Positions 1-9,326 are shown, counted from the stretch's first letter. The stretch: DNA of 63,630 nt from Bacteroidales bacterium (GCA_017645275.1 JAGCPH010000003.1:1-63630); one strand, 5' to 3'. The notes: generated by a model from the sequence alone, not told the origin. A program made the numbers and translations.

Positions 1-249
1 ATCCTTTCACAAGGTGAGAGGACGAGACATCTCGCGGATGGAGACTCCCGATTCCGGTCCGACAACGAGGTGCTCAGCAATTTCGGGATAGCGACGCGGA
101 AGCTCTGGCAACGTCGTGAAACTCAAGGAGATAAGGTTGCGATTAGGATGTCTGTTTCCTTGCACAGCTCGAAAACCAACAACAGAATAAGTATGTAGAA
201 AGCATGATTGTTCCTTGTTTGGACGAGGGTTCGACTCCCTCCAGCTCCA
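1..249 (+). ncRNA. ssrA: tmRNA, 3' part (5' end outside window)
   Basis: This is the 3' portion of transfer-messenger RNA, which with SmpB rescues stalled ribosomes. The T-arm (GGTTCGACTCC near 228-238 within a GAGGG/CCCTC stem) is followed by the acceptor strand CAGCTCC and discriminator A at 249, as in bacterial ssrA. The stretch GACGAGACATC at 21-31 and the GTAGAAAGCATGAT region before the T-arm resemble Bacteroides-type tmRNA. CCA is not encoded. The 5' acceptor half and the tag reading frame must lie upstream of base 1, since tmRNAs of this phylum are close to 400 nt. Confidence 0.9.
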
Positions 250-251
250 CG

Positions 252-1379
252 ATGATAGGACTAAAAATAATATTGTTTTCAGCGACTTTCGCACTTCTTT
301 TGACTAATCTGTATGGTTGGTTGCTGAAACGTTATTATGTGCCGGCGCCTTTTAAGGAGCAGTTTGAGAAGCTGTTTCCGGCGCATAAGATGGTGGCGAC
401 GTTTTATCTGCTGCATCTTTACGAGATACCATACCTTTTTAATATAGGTGACCCCGCGGCGTTGTTTTACGTGAACGGCACGGCGGTGATGTTTTTCTCG
501 TCGTTCACCTACGTGATGGTGAAAGGCTATTTCTTCCTTGATTTGTTCAGTCCAAAGAGGATGCTGGTGTTTATGCTGCCGGTGGTGATATGCTGGCTGG
601 TGCTGTTGTTGCCGGTGGTGGGCGTGATAGAATTCAGCGACACGTTTAAGATTGTGATGTTTTGTGTGGTGTCGGTGGTGAGTGTGTCGTATATCTTCTT
701 TTTGGTACATTTTAGAAATAGGATTCATAGGGTTATCAGTAGGATAGAGGAGGTTGAGTATTCGAATGAGAGCGATTTCTCGCTGAAGTTCGCGAAGCGT
801 ATAGAGTGGCTGCCGCTGTCGGTTTGTGCCTTGATGTACGCCTGTTTCGTAATCGACCATCCTGTGGCGAAGCTTGTGCGCGACATCATATGCATAGTGG
901 CGAATGTGTGGTTTGTGTTTTACACCTTGAATCCGCATCGCACGGTACGTCCTGAGGTGGCCAAGGCTGTGGATAAAGAGATGGTGGCAGAGGATGAAAA
1001 CAAGCCGGTGAAGTGGCATCTTTCGGAAAAGAAATGTAAAGAGATAGAGGGAAGAATGATGGATATGTTGCACAACGAGAAGCTATATCTCTCTGACCAT
1101 TTTACGATGAGCGAGTTGGCACATCAGATGGGAGTGAACAGAAGTTATGTGGGGGAGGTCATCTCGAGAGGCAGCTACGAATCGTTTTACAGGCTCATCA
1201 ACACGTTGAGGGTTGAGCATGCATGCCAAATGCTCAGCGATGATTCGCATGGCAAGATGGAGCAGATCGCGTTGGAATCGGGGTTCTCGTCGGGAAGTGC
1301 ATTCTCACAGGTTTTCAAGAAAATAAAGGGCATTACGCCAAGGGAATACATCGAAAATAAAAATTCTTTTTCAGAATAA
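252..1379 (+). CDS. Membrane-bound AraC-family transcriptional regulator
   Basis: A 375-residue protein. The first ~240 residues are dominated by hydrophobic segments, about six predicted membrane helices. A charged linker follows, then a C-terminal AraC-type double helix-turn-helix (about residues 275-370): MSELAHQMGVNRSYVGEVIS is the first HTH and the segment from IALESGFSSGSAFSQVFKK through GITPREY is the typical second HTH signature. It probably senses an envelope or lipid-phase signal and acts on DNA from the membrane. The start at 252 puts a membrane helix at the N terminus, but it lies only two bases after the tmRNA 3' end, so there is no room for its own promoter or leader. The next gene downstream, separated by a repeat array, is a giant secreted protein and is a natural candidate target. 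The ligand is unknown. Confidence 0.85.
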   Translation: MIGLKIILFSATFALLLTNLYGWLLKRYYVPAPFKEQFEKLFPAHKMVATFYLLHLYEIPYLFNIGDPAALFYVNGTAVMFFSSFTYVMVKGYFFLDLFSPKRMLVFMLPVVICWLVLLLPVVGVIEFSDTFKIVMFCVVSVVSVSYIFFLVHFRNRIHRVISRIEEVEYSNESDFSLKFAKRIEWLPLSVCALMYACFVIDHPVAKLVRDIICIVANVWFVFYTLNPHRTVRPEVAKAVDKEMVAEDENKPVKWHLSEKKCKEIEGRMMDMLHNEKLYLSDHFTMSELAHQMGVNRSYVGEVISRGSYESFYRLINTLRVEHACQMLSDDSHGKMEQIALESGFSSGSAFSQVFKKIKGITPREYIENKNSFSE

Positions 1380-1386
1380 AATTTTG

Positions 1387-1464
1387 TTGTTTTAAAGTAA
1401 AAATGATTGTTTTAAAATAAAACGATTGTGCTTTAAAATTAAAAATTGGTGCTTTAGACTAAAG
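1387..1464. repeat. Four tandem ~20-bp palindromic repeats, candidate operator
   Basis: Copies begin at 1387, 1407, 1426 and 1446, a spacing of 20, 19 and 20 bp or about two helical turns. Each starts with TTG and contains a small palindrome: TTTTA-AAG-TAAAA, TTTTA-AAA-TAAAA, TTTAA-AA-TTAAA and CTTTAG-A-CTAAAG. The array lies between the AraC-type regulator and the promoter of the 1845-residue secreted protein. Same-face spacing fits a multimeric regulator site. Assignment to the neighbouring AraC protein is inference. Confidence 0.65.
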
Positions 1465-1484
1465 ACTAAGGCACTTTTTTATTA

Positions 1485-1492
1485 TATTTTTG
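1485..1492 (+). promoter_or_regulatory. Bacteroidota -7 box for the 1845-residue secreted protein
   Basis: TATTTTTG matches the TAnnTTTG consensus and is followed by GCAG, 37 bases before the ATG at 1529. No good -33 TTG lies at the usual distance. That would fit a promoter depending on an activator bound at the repeat array directly upstream. Confidence 0.55.
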
Positions 1493-1528
1493 CAGCCGAA
1501 AATTGAATAAACATTTAAAATTTAAGAT

Positions 1529-4500
1529 ATGACAACATTTCAGATTATCGGCGTGATTTTTATGGCCGTTTGTGCTGTGGGGATTGTCTACGGCATGAGT
1601 AAGGGAAACAAGAAAGACATGCGTTGCATGCTGCTGTTGCTGGCATTGCTGGCGACGGGACAGGCGTGGGGCTATCATGGAACGCTCGTCGGCGACGGTT
1701 CTTGTACCAATCCGTATACCATCGGGGATATGGACGACTGGAACATGTTTACGAATCTGCTCAACGACCCGGTGTATGCACCTTATTATTGCGACAAGCA
1801 TTTCAGGTTAGGCGCTGATCTCGGCAGTGAGAGCACCAATCCGGACGACAGGGTGACGACATGGGCATCCAAAGATTCGAGATATCCATTTTGCGGCACC
1901 TTCGATGGCAACGGACATACCATCTGGATCAAATATGTTAAGGATGATTCCAGCGTAAACCCGAGTGAGGATTCAAGTCATGGAGTGGCGCTGTTTCAAT
2001 ATGCGAGCCATGGCTGCGAGATACACGACCTTATCGTAAGAGGCGAGATTTATACCAATTATAAATATGCGGCGGCTCTCATTTCTTATATTAGTGAAGG
2101 AAGCTCGACTAACAGCAAATATGTCGGCATTGACCGTTGCACTTCATATGTTGATATTTTGTATGAGACCTATGCAGGCGATGCTTGCTCTGGCGGATTT
2201 GTCGGATATTCAGGCCATTATGTCTTCTTGAACATGAATGACTGTCTCTACCGCGGTGTTTACAGAGGTGAAGTCACCGGTGTCTGCGGTATGCTGGGTT
2301 ATCAGGCAAATAACGGATGGGCTTATTTCGAGGACTGCTATGTCAATCCGACACATTTGTATATCAATTATTCAGATGATAATCATAATTTCTGCAAATT
2401 CGGTTATGATATTGGTGAAGTACCATGTTACACCTGCCACAACTCACTCTATGAGAACCCTGGTTTCGGCGACGAGCAAGGCGAAATCACTATTTTGGAT
2501 TATATAACTCCTGAATCTGTGGCATCGTTCTTGGGCAACTGGGTTGTGCAAGCAGGACAGCCTATCCCTGTGACTATCAACATGGTGGCGGATCACTGCA
2601 CTCTGTACTCCGGTTTTAATGCATATAGCTGTGATGTGAGATATAACGCCAATAACAACTCCAATGAGGCATACGGAAAGGTCGTCGATGGCGACAAGGC
2701 GACAAAATGGTGTGTGTATTATCCTTACAGCACGCATGATTCTTGGGTGCCTATTAGCGTGTATTTTAATTATGACAAAAGCTTTATTCCGAAAGGCTAC
2801 ATACTTACCACTGGCAGCGACGTGGAAAATCATCCCGACCGTCTGCCGAAGGAATGGGAGTTCTACGGATGGAATACAAGCACTAATAATTGGGATTTGC
2901 TTGACCATCATACAAGCGGTTCGCTGCCGCAAAAAAACGTCGCTGACAAAGCTTTTTTGTTGAAAAACTATGAGAGTATCACCACCGACTACAATAAGTT
3001 CTGGCTTAAGATTGATAAGATTGAGAGAGAGGATGAGTATTGGAACGGATTATTTGGTGGTGGCTGGGTGATCAATGAAAATGATTTTGCGTTTGAGTTG
3101 GGCGAGATCAGGATTTTCGGTGTGTTGTCGGAGAACGACCAACATGATTTGGCCAACTGCGCCATCAGCGGGTTGTTGCCTTACTATGAACATACTGGTA
3201 GCGCCATCACGCTCCGTTATATGGTGACTGACTATGATGGTGACGAGTTGGTGGAAGGTGCTAATTCTCATTATACAAAAACAATAACTCGAAGATATGG
3301 AGTACAGACTGAGAATGTCTCTGAAGTGATAGGATCAGGTGAATACACCTTTACTATCACAGGACATAACATGTTCTATGGCACGCAATCGACTTCGTTT
3401 GTGGTGACCGACCCTGATCTTCCTGACCCGATGGTTTGGACGAATGATGGTGAGAATACATATTATTATGTAAAGATGCCGGCAACAGGGCAGACCACTT
3501 TGGATCTTTCGTCTGATGTGAGGCCGTTTACGGAGTCGTTCTATGTTTATAACGATGGCGGTCCTGGTAAGTATTACTCTCCGAACTGTGACGGCAAGCT
3601 TGTGATTCATGCGCCGGAAGGCTATGTGCTTCAGGTTGAAGGCTATGTGCGTAGCGAAGGCTATCCGAACGATTATCTCGTGATTTATGACGGCGACGAT
3701 GTGGATGACCCTGTGCTTGGTGATCTTCATTATGGTACTAAAGACAGCCAAAACGTTCAGTTGATGAATACAAAGGGACGTGATATGTTGCTTCACTTTA
3801 TATCCAACGATGTGAATAACACATATGGTATGGAACTGTTGGTGACACCTGTCAGTGCGACAACTGGACATGACATTGATATCGCTGGTGCTGATAATGG
3901 CAACGTCACTACAACACTGACTGAGGATGTGCTGATAAACACTGATATTGTGTTGAACATCAATCCAAATAGTGGATATATGCTGCAAAGCATCAATGCC
4001 ATGGTTGAAACAAAAGTGTTGAATGTTGATGGCGGTTTGTGGTATTTGGATGATCCTGACACGCAGGATGACGAGAGGACGACGGCCACTTTCATCATGT
4101 CTAGCGGCGATGTCACGGTAATGCCGGCTTTTGCGGCAACCAATGCGTTGTCGGTCAATATGCCATATAATATTGACAATCCGGCTGATGCCATGAAGGT
4201 GTTTGTTCCGGAAGAGATTACGTCGTTTAAGGTTTATAATGCTTATGGTTACCAAGGCGGTTACAGTCGTAACACCATATCTTATATGCTGCTTATCGCT
4301 CCAGATGACAAGATTTTGCAGATTTCAGGCACTATCGATCCGTCTGACGGAGGCGCTTATTTTGAAGCTTACGATGGCGATAATATGAACATTTCTCTGG
4401 GTTATTGCGACAAAGACAATAAAGACATCGGAGTGCTTGTCTCGAGCGGTAATCAGGTGCTTCTGCTCTTTGTGAGCGATGATGGCAATTGTGGGAAAGG

Positions 4501-7066
4501 CATTGACATCACTGTACGGCCTCTTGACCCTGATGCTTCTTACACAATCCCGACGGTAACTGCTACGGGAGGAACTATCACTCCAAACCAGCCTACAGCG
4601 CAGGTTTGTGACAATATCAATTTGCAGATCGAACCATCTAATAGCTACAGGCTCAATGAGTTGAAGGTGACGCAGACGGTGAATGGTAACAATTATGAAG
4701 TGGCTGTCAACGGCGGTTTGTGGCATGACGCAAACCCAACTGAGGCATCGTTTGTGATGCCAGCCAATGATGTGGCGATAACACCGGCTTTTACCAATAA
4801 CTTCACGTCTGGAGACGGTGGCTTGTATATCAACATGCCGATAAGCAACTATTCGTATGCGCCGAAGACGGTTAATATCCCTTCCGATGTCACCTCGTTC
4901 AAGGTCTACGATAACGGTGGCAAGGACGGCAACTACAGTACATATTGCGATGGCTACATGGTGTTGACAGCTCCTATAGGCTACGTGCTCCGTCTTTCGG
5001 GCAACGTGACATGCCAGGACAAGGGCACTTATAATGACTTTTTGAAGGTTTATGACGGAGATGATGTCGACGATACGCCTCTGGGCAATCCTGATGGCTT
5101 CGGAAATACTGCAGGCTTGAATTTCGGGCCGTTGACAAGCAGCGGACGCTCGATGATGCTCTATTTCCATACGGGTAACAATAGCATGCGCGGTCTCGAC
5201 CTGACGGTGGAGGTCTCAAACGAGGATTATCCTTACATCATAACTTTTGACGGCTCCAATGCGCCAGCCAATTGCGGCATTGCTATCTCGGGTTATGAAA
5301 GTGTGTCGGGAACTCATTACGTAGCACATGTCAACGACGATATCATTGTTAATGTCACACGTGACGACAATCATCTGCTTGAAGCAATATCGGTGAAAGA
5401 TGCCGACGGCAACGAGATAGCGCTGTCGCAAGGTCTGGCATGGTACAACGGCAACAATACCTTGGCTACGTTCACTATGCCGGCACGAAATATTACAATA
5501 ACTTACGAATTTGTCGAAAAAGGCAATCAATATGTTAATATGCCCAAGCTTAACACTGCCCAAACTCCGATGGAAGTCACTGTGCCAGAAGGTGTTACGT
5601 TGTTTAAGATATACGACGACGGCGGTCCTAATGCAAACTATTCGGACAAATGCAACGGCTACTTGTTGGTGACGGCGCCAGCAGGTAAGGTGTTGCTGCT
5701 CACTGGCGTGGTCATTTCGGAGAGACATACTGACTTTATGGTGCCTTACGAAGGCAATACCGATGCCAAACCTATTGATTACTATATGTATGGCTCGCAT
5801 CTTAACGGCGGCGAAAACATCGGAGGCTTGGTGACCTTCGGCAACCAGATGTTAGTGCGTTTCTATTCAGATTACGCATTCAACTATGCGGGTCTTGACC
5901 TCACTGCCACTGTTATCGACCCGATAACGAAATATGTGAAAGGCTATGGCTCCGACACCGACAACGGTCCGTGGAGTTTCATAGCGGCTCCTATGAAATA
6001 TTATGCTATGCCGGAAAATGTGACCAACCTGTTCCCGTTGGTAAACGAGGTTCCAAATACGGCTTCGGCTGACTATGATTTGTACCGTTACAACCAGAGC
6101 TCTGAGGCTGAGTGGGAGAACTACAAGGCACACAAAAACGGCTTCACACTTAATGACGGACAGGGTTATCTGTATGCCAACAGATATACGAGGACTTTGC
6201 AATTTGCAGGTGCTGTCAATATCGACAATAGCAAAGATGTGGCGCTCGCTTATGATGCAAGTGCCGGTCTGCCTGGCTGGAACCTTGTCGGTAACCCGTT
6301 GATGGCCAACGCCTACGTCAACAAACCATATTATGTGATAAATGACATAGGCAACGACATCGAGCCAGTTGACAACTATATGACTTTGCCTGTCTCGATG
6401 TGTGACGGCATTATTGTGTGCGCTGACGGTGAAGACGAGACTGTCAGATTCAGCAAGACACAACAGTCGCGGTCGATCGACAATGGTTGCATCGCTATGA
6501 CATTGTCGAAGGTAGGGGATTATCAAGATAAAGCCATTGTGAGCTTTAACGAGGATGCCAAATTAGGAAAATTCATTTTCAACGAGAACAACGCGAAGCT
6601 GTACATCCCACAGGATGACAAGGATTACGCTATAGTCTACGCTAAACGTGAAGGGGAAATCCCTGTCAATTTCAAGGCCAAAACAACAGGCAAATATACC
6701 ATTAGCTTTGAAGGCGATGATATGAGAGATGTAAAATTGGTTGACAAATTTGAAAATGTGACTGTTGATTTGAATGCTACACCGTATTATACATTCACTG
6801 CATCGGCAGTCGACAATGCCGACAGATTCAAATTGGTGTTTTCTTCGACAGGCTCAGAGACCGGCTCTGAGACATTCGCTTATCAGAACGGTGACCAAAT
6901 AGTGGTTGATGGTGAAGGTGAGCTGCAGGTGTTTGATGTCCTCGGACGACATGTTGCCGATTATGAAATCAGCGGAGTTCAGATAATCGACGCGCCGCAG
7001 ACTGGTGTTTACATTATCAGATTGATTGGAAATGAAAAGAAGACACAAAAAATTGTTATCAAATAG
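1529..7066 (+). CDS. Giant T9SS-secreted multidomain surface protein (CUB-like and InlB-type repeats)
   Basis: 1845 residues. The N terminus has two hydrophobic stretches. The second (residues ~33-45, CMLLLLALLATG then QAWG) looks like a signal peptide, so ATG 1595 is an alternative start. Residues ~50-330 contain GLUG/beta-helix-like motifs (GTFDGNGHTI, GGFVGYSGH). Residues ~400-540 resemble an F5/8 type C (discoidin) domain. Four CUB-like modules follow near 645-775, 873-995, 1098-1230 and 1333-1465, each with a VYDGDDVDD-like or FKVYDNGG-like core. Divergent InlB/B-repeat-like modules (GGLW...ATFIMSSGDVTV pattern) lie between them. The last ~70 residues are a type A T9SS sorting domain (LQVFDVLGRHV... 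to GVYIIRLIG...KIVIK). Likely role: binding glycans or proteins at the cell surface. The exact ligand cannot be read from sequence. Confidence 0.85.
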   Translation: MTTFQIIGVIFMAVCAVGIVYGMSKGNKKDMRCMLLLLALLATGQAWGYHGTLVGDGSCTNPYTIGDMDDWNMFTNLLNDPVYAPYYCDKHFRLGADLGSESTNPDDRVTTWASKDSRYPFCGTFDGNGHTIWIKYVKDDSSVNPSEDSSHGVALFQYASHGCEIHDLIVRGEIYTNYKYAAALISYISEGSSTNSKYVGIDRCTSYVDILYETYAGDACSGGFVGYSGHYVFLNMNDCLYRGVYRGEVTGVCGMLGYQANNGWAYFEDCYVNPTHLYINYSDDNHNFCKFGYDIGEVPCYTCHNSLYENPGFGDEQGEITILDYITPESVASFLGNWVVQAGQPIPVTINMVADHCTLYSGFNAYSCDVRYNANNNSNEAYGKVVDGDKATKWCVYYPYSTHDSWVPISVYFNYDKSFIPKGYILTTGSDVENHPDRLPKEWEFYGWNTSTNNWDLLDHHTSGSLPQKNVADKAFLLKNYESITTDYNKFWLKIDKIEREDEYWNGLFGGGWVINENDFAFELGEIRIFGVLSENDQHDLANCAISGLLPYYEHTGSAITLRYMVTDYDGDELVEGANSHYTKTITRRYGVQTENVSEVIGSGEYTFTITGHNMFYGTQSTSFVVTDPDLPDPMVWTNDGENTYYYVKMPATGQTTLDLSSDVRPFTESFYVYNDGGPGKYYSPNCDGKLVIHAPEGYVLQVEGYVRSEGYPNDYLVIYDGDDVDDPVLGDLHYGTKDSQNVQLMNTKGRDMLLHFISNDVNNTYGMELLVTPVSATTGHDIDIAGADNGNVTTTLTEDVLINTDIVLNINPNSGYMLQSINAMVETKVLNVDGGLWYLDDPDTQDDERTTATFIMSSGDVTVMPAFAATNALSVNMPYNIDNPADAMKVFVPEEITSFKVYNAYGYQGGYSRNTISYMLLIAPDDKILQISGTIDPSDGGAYFEAYDGDNMNISLGYCDKDNKDIGVLVSSGNQVLLLFVSDDGNCGKGIDITVRPLDPDASYTIPTVTATGGTITPNQPTAQVCDNINLQIEPSNSYRLNELKVTQTVNGNNYEVAVNGGLWHDANPTEASFVMPANDVAITPAFTNNFTSGDGGLYINMPISNYSYAPKTVNIPSDVTSFKVYDNGGKDGNYSTYCDGYMVLTAPIGYVLRLSGNVTCQDKGTYNDFLKVYDGDDVDDTPLGNPDGFGNTAGLNFGPLTSSGRSMMLYFHTGNNSMRGLDLTVEVSNEDYPYIITFDGSNAPANCGIAISGYESVSGTHYVAHVNDDIIVNVTRDDNHLLEAISVKDADGNEIALSQGLAWYNGNNTLATFTMPARNITITYEFVEKGNQYVNMPKLNTAQTPMEVTVPEGVTLFKIYDDGGPNANYSDKCNGYLLVTAPAGKVLLLTGVVISERHTDFMVPYEGNTDAKPIDYYMYGSHLNGGENIGGLVTFGNQMLVRFYSDYAFNYAGLDLTATVIDPITKYVKGYGSDTDNGPWSFIAAPMKYYAMPENVTNLFPLVNEVPNTASADYDLYRYNQSSEAEWENYKAHKNGFTLNDGQGYLYANRYTRTLQFAGAVNIDNSKDVALAYDASAGLPGWNLVGNPLMANAYVNKPYYVINDIGNDIEPVDNYMTLPVSMCDGIIVCADGEDETVRFSKTQQSRSIDNGCIAMTLSKVGDYQDKAIVSFNEDAKLGKFIFNENNAKLYIPQDDKDYAIVYAKREGEIPVNFKAKTTGKYTISFEGDDMRDVKLVDKFENVTVDLNATPYYTFTASAVDNADRFKLVFSSTGSETGSETFAYQNGDQIVVDGEGELQVFDVLGRHVADYEISGVQIIDAPQTGVYIIRLIGNEKKTQKIVIK

Positions 7067-7074
7067 AATATAAT

Positions 7075-7102
7075 GAGATTCCTCACTCCGTTCGGAATGA
7101 CA
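7075..7102. repeat. Solo family-B palindromic repeat
   Basis: A 28-bp arm (GAGATTCCTCACTCCGTTCG then GAATGACA) directly after the stop of the large secreted protein. The same sequence in inverse orientation lies inside murB at 29676-29703 with one substitution. Related ~38-40-bp arms form the 111-bp doublets at 16583 and 36900. Confidence 0.75.
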
Positions 7103-7126
7103 TAAAAGGATTAAAAATTATTAAAA

Positions 7127-7381
7127 ATGAAAAAGATAGTATTTGCAATTATTATGATCATAACGCTCAGTGTCAGTGCCAGCGCCCAGAAAGATGGTTT
7201 CTTCGGCTGGAACAACACCGATGAGAACACCGATAGATATTACGACAATGGTCAGTTTTTCACATTGCCTTCGTCGCATGGCGAAAACAACGACCAGAAC
7301 GCTCCGTTAGGCAGCGGTCTGGTCGTCCTTGGCGCATTAGGCGTCGTTTATGCAATCCGAAAAAAATGTCGTCGACCTTAG
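7127..7381 (+). CDS. Small exported protein with C-terminal PLGSG-helix-basic anchor
   Basis: 84 residues. The N terminus (KKIVFAIIMIITLSVSASAQ) is a clear signal peptide with cleavage after SAQ. The middle is polar and rich in Asn, Asp and Gly. The C terminus is tripartite: PLGSG motif (about residues 61-65), a hydrophobic helix (LVVLGALGVVYAI), then KKCRR. This resembles C-terminal sorting signals handled by exosortase/sortase-like enzymes, such as the PID-CTERM type of Bacteroidota, although the motif is not identical. It could equally be a simple C-terminal membrane anchor. It sits 60 bp after the giant T9SS gene on the same strand, with a solo palindromic repeat between. No enzymatic domain is seen. 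Confidence 0.7.
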   Translation: MKKIVFAIIMIITLSVSASAQKDGFFGWNNTDENTDRYYDNGQFFTLPSSHGENNDQNAPLGSGLVVLGALGVVYAIRKKCRRP

Positions 7382-7398
7382 TTGGTCGGTAATGAAAG

Positions 7399-9267
7399 CT
7401 ATCTCACGATCTTTCTGGTGACGGTTTTTCCGGAAGTCGTAATACCTTTAACAATATACATACCTTGATTCAGCTCGTTGACGTTGTTTGCGTTGACGAG
7501 CTGTCCGTTTATGTTGTATATCGCGATGATGTTTACAATTTCCTCATATCCAATTTCTGGAACTGAGGTTACTTCTATTAAGATATAGTTTTCGCCGTTT
7601 GGTGTCAAAGCATAGTCCGACTCGCAGCCGTCGTAAACTGCTGTGAGTTTTAATATATAGTCGCCTTGCGCCATTTCCACAAAACATGAAGTGTATTCGG
7701 CTTCAATCTCTATTACTTCTTTGGTCTCATCGCAATAAAGATTGTAGTGGAGAGGTGTGGTCTCAGGTGCATCCCATGAGAGTGTAGTGCCAAACATGTC
7801 GTTGGTATAGGTGTATTCGCCTTGGAAGTTTGTCGGAGCCGGGCATTGCGCCGGTGGGGTAGGAGGAGTGAATCCTTGTCCCATGGTGCCGTCCCAGCCG
7901 ATGTTCTGTCCGTAAAGACCGCTTGAGTCGCTCTTTACCCATGCCACGATATTCTGTCCGCCGTGGAAGCCGGTGCTGTTCTTATCACCAGTCTTGTTAT
8001 ATGTACTTGAACACATCGTGGTGTTCCAGATCTCGTTTCCGTTCATGTCGAAGCCATGTGCCGCCACAGTCGAGGCGTAACTTGACATGCTAATACCTTT
8101 ATGATAAATCACAGAGAATCCTTCGCCGTATTCAAATGCATCGATGCGGTAGCCACCACAAGGGACGGTGCCGTTATCAAGTACGAGGATGCCATCGCCC
8201 CATACCGTATCGCCAAATTGTGTGATACGGTTCATGAAGATCTTGCAATTAATTTGATTTTGGGCGTCGGTCTGCTCATATACCAGTATGATGTCGTGGC
8301 TAATCGGGTCAACGGTGGCATAAGCGCTGATGTAGAAGTTGTCGACGTCGAGTTTGTGTACAGGAGTTCCGTCGGTGTTAGAGAGTGTGTTGGCTCCGAA
8401 TTGGTCGAAGTGGAACACATACACATTGAAACTGCTTCCTGTGCCTCCAGCATGCCAGATGTATGCATAGCCGCCGCCCATGCCATCAGACAGGGCATAG
8501 TGTCGGTATGTCGACTGGAATGTCTTTCCCGACATCAATAAGGTGTGTGGACTGTATTCCGAACCGTCAGGGTTATAGCCTGCCACGTAAATCTCTTTTT
8601 CCTTGTACAAGCCAGCGCCGTTACCAAGTTTCTCATATGTCACAAACACCCGGTTGTCGTTGCTCAAGGTGAGCTGTCCATACATGCAGCTCTTGCCTGT
8701 TGCGTCGGAGATGGTTATCATATTGTTAAGTGCGCCATCACTGTTGACATATTGGACATAAAGCTGAAGGCCGTCGCAGCCGAGAGCCCATACGCCGCCG
8801 TCAGCAGCAGCTATCACCTCACAGCGTGAGTCGCCAAGTCCGCCGAACAGCATCACGCCCTGCTCACCCCAAGCATAGGTGCCGTCAGCATTGATCTTCA
8901 CAGCTATGCTATGTCCTGCCTCCGTAGCAAAACAAGAAACTACTGCGTTGTCTGTGGTGGCCGTCATCGCAAAGCCCTGAGAGTATGATGGCATAGCATA
9001 CTGATGCGAAGGCTCCATGCCATTGACATCCCACTGTGGCTCGCCTGCGAAGTTCAGACGCTGCAATTTCGGAACCCATCCGTTTGAAGCGAACTGTGAC
9101 CATTGCATGTAAGTGTCACCCGTGATAGGGTCGGTGGAAAGATAAATCTCACCGGCATCAGCCGAGGTGTTGGCAATGAATGTGTTATTTACTGGATCGT
9201 TGACCCACTGCGCTTCCACAGTAAGAAACGCTGCCAAAGCAATAATTAATAGGTATAGCTTTTTCAT
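7399..9267 (-). CDS. T9SS-sorted secreted protein with fibronectin III-like domain (paralogue 1)
   Basis: 622 residues. Signal peptide MKKLYLLIIALAAFLTVEAQ. Residues ~20-470 contain repeated short strands (W-x-x-x-LQRLNF, VKINADGTYAWGEQGVMLF, GDGILVLDNGT) typical of beta-propeller or sheet-repeat proteins. A fibronectin III-like domain follows near residues 475-560 (P-x-NFQGEYTY ... TTLSWDAPE ... YNLYCD). The C-terminal ~70 residues form a T9SS type A sorting domain ending in IVR. The whole protein aligns with the neighbouring 631-residue product, so the two are tandem duplicates. It has its own promoter at 9296. No catalytic motif was recognised; an adhesin or surface-binding role is inference. 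Confidence 0.8.
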   Translation of the reverse strand: MKKLYLLIIALAAFLTVEAQWVNDPVNNTFIANTSADAGEIYLSTDPITGDTYMQWSQFASNGWVPKLQRLNFAGEPQWDVNGMEPSHQYAMPSYSQGFAMTATTDNAVVSCFATEAGHSIAVKINADGTYAWGEQGVMLFGGLGDSRCEVIAAADGGVWALGCDGLQLYVQYVNSDGALNNMITISDATGKSCMYGQLTLSNDNRVFVTYEKLGNGAGLYKEKEIYVAGYNPDGSEYSPHTLLMSGKTFQSTYRHYALSDGMGGGYAYIWHAGGTGSSFNVYVFHFDQFGANTLSNTDGTPVHKLDVDNFYISAYATVDPISHDIILVYEQTDAQNQINCKIFMNRITQFGDTVWGDGILVLDNGTVPCGGYRIDAFEYGEGFSVIYHKGISMSSYASTVAAHGFDMNGNEIWNTTMCSSTYNKTGDKNSTGFHGGQNIVAWVKSDSSGLYGQNIGWDGTMGQGFTPPTPPAQCPAPTNFQGEYTYTNDMFGTTLSWDAPETTPLHYNLYCDETKEVIEIEAEYTSCFVEMAQGDYILKLTAVYDGCESDYALTPNGENYILIEVTSVPEIGYEEIVNIIAIYNINGQLVNANNVNELNQGMYIVKGITTSGKTVTRKIVR

Positions 9268-9295
9268 ATTTCAGATAAATTTTTGTTTAACATTG

Positions 9296-9326
9296 CAAAG
9301 TTATAATAAAATTCAATTATTGACAA
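9296..9326 (-). promoter_or_regulatory. Promoter of the 622-residue T9SS protein
   Basis: On the reverse strand TAACTTTG (9303-9296) matches the TAnnTTTG -7 box. A -33 TTG lies 20 bases upstream (9326-9324). The promoter overlaps the last codons of the upstream paralogue, so the two copies can be transcribed separately. Confidence 0.65.

Noticed and set aside
279-1073. Reverse open frame opposite the AraC-type regulator
   Set aside because: The forward frame has a clear HTH and membrane helices; the reverse translation is His-rich without motifs.
3335-5170. Long reverse open frames under the 1845-residue gene
   Set aside because: They are His/Arg/Ile-rich reverse translations of the repeated CUB-like units and have no start signals.
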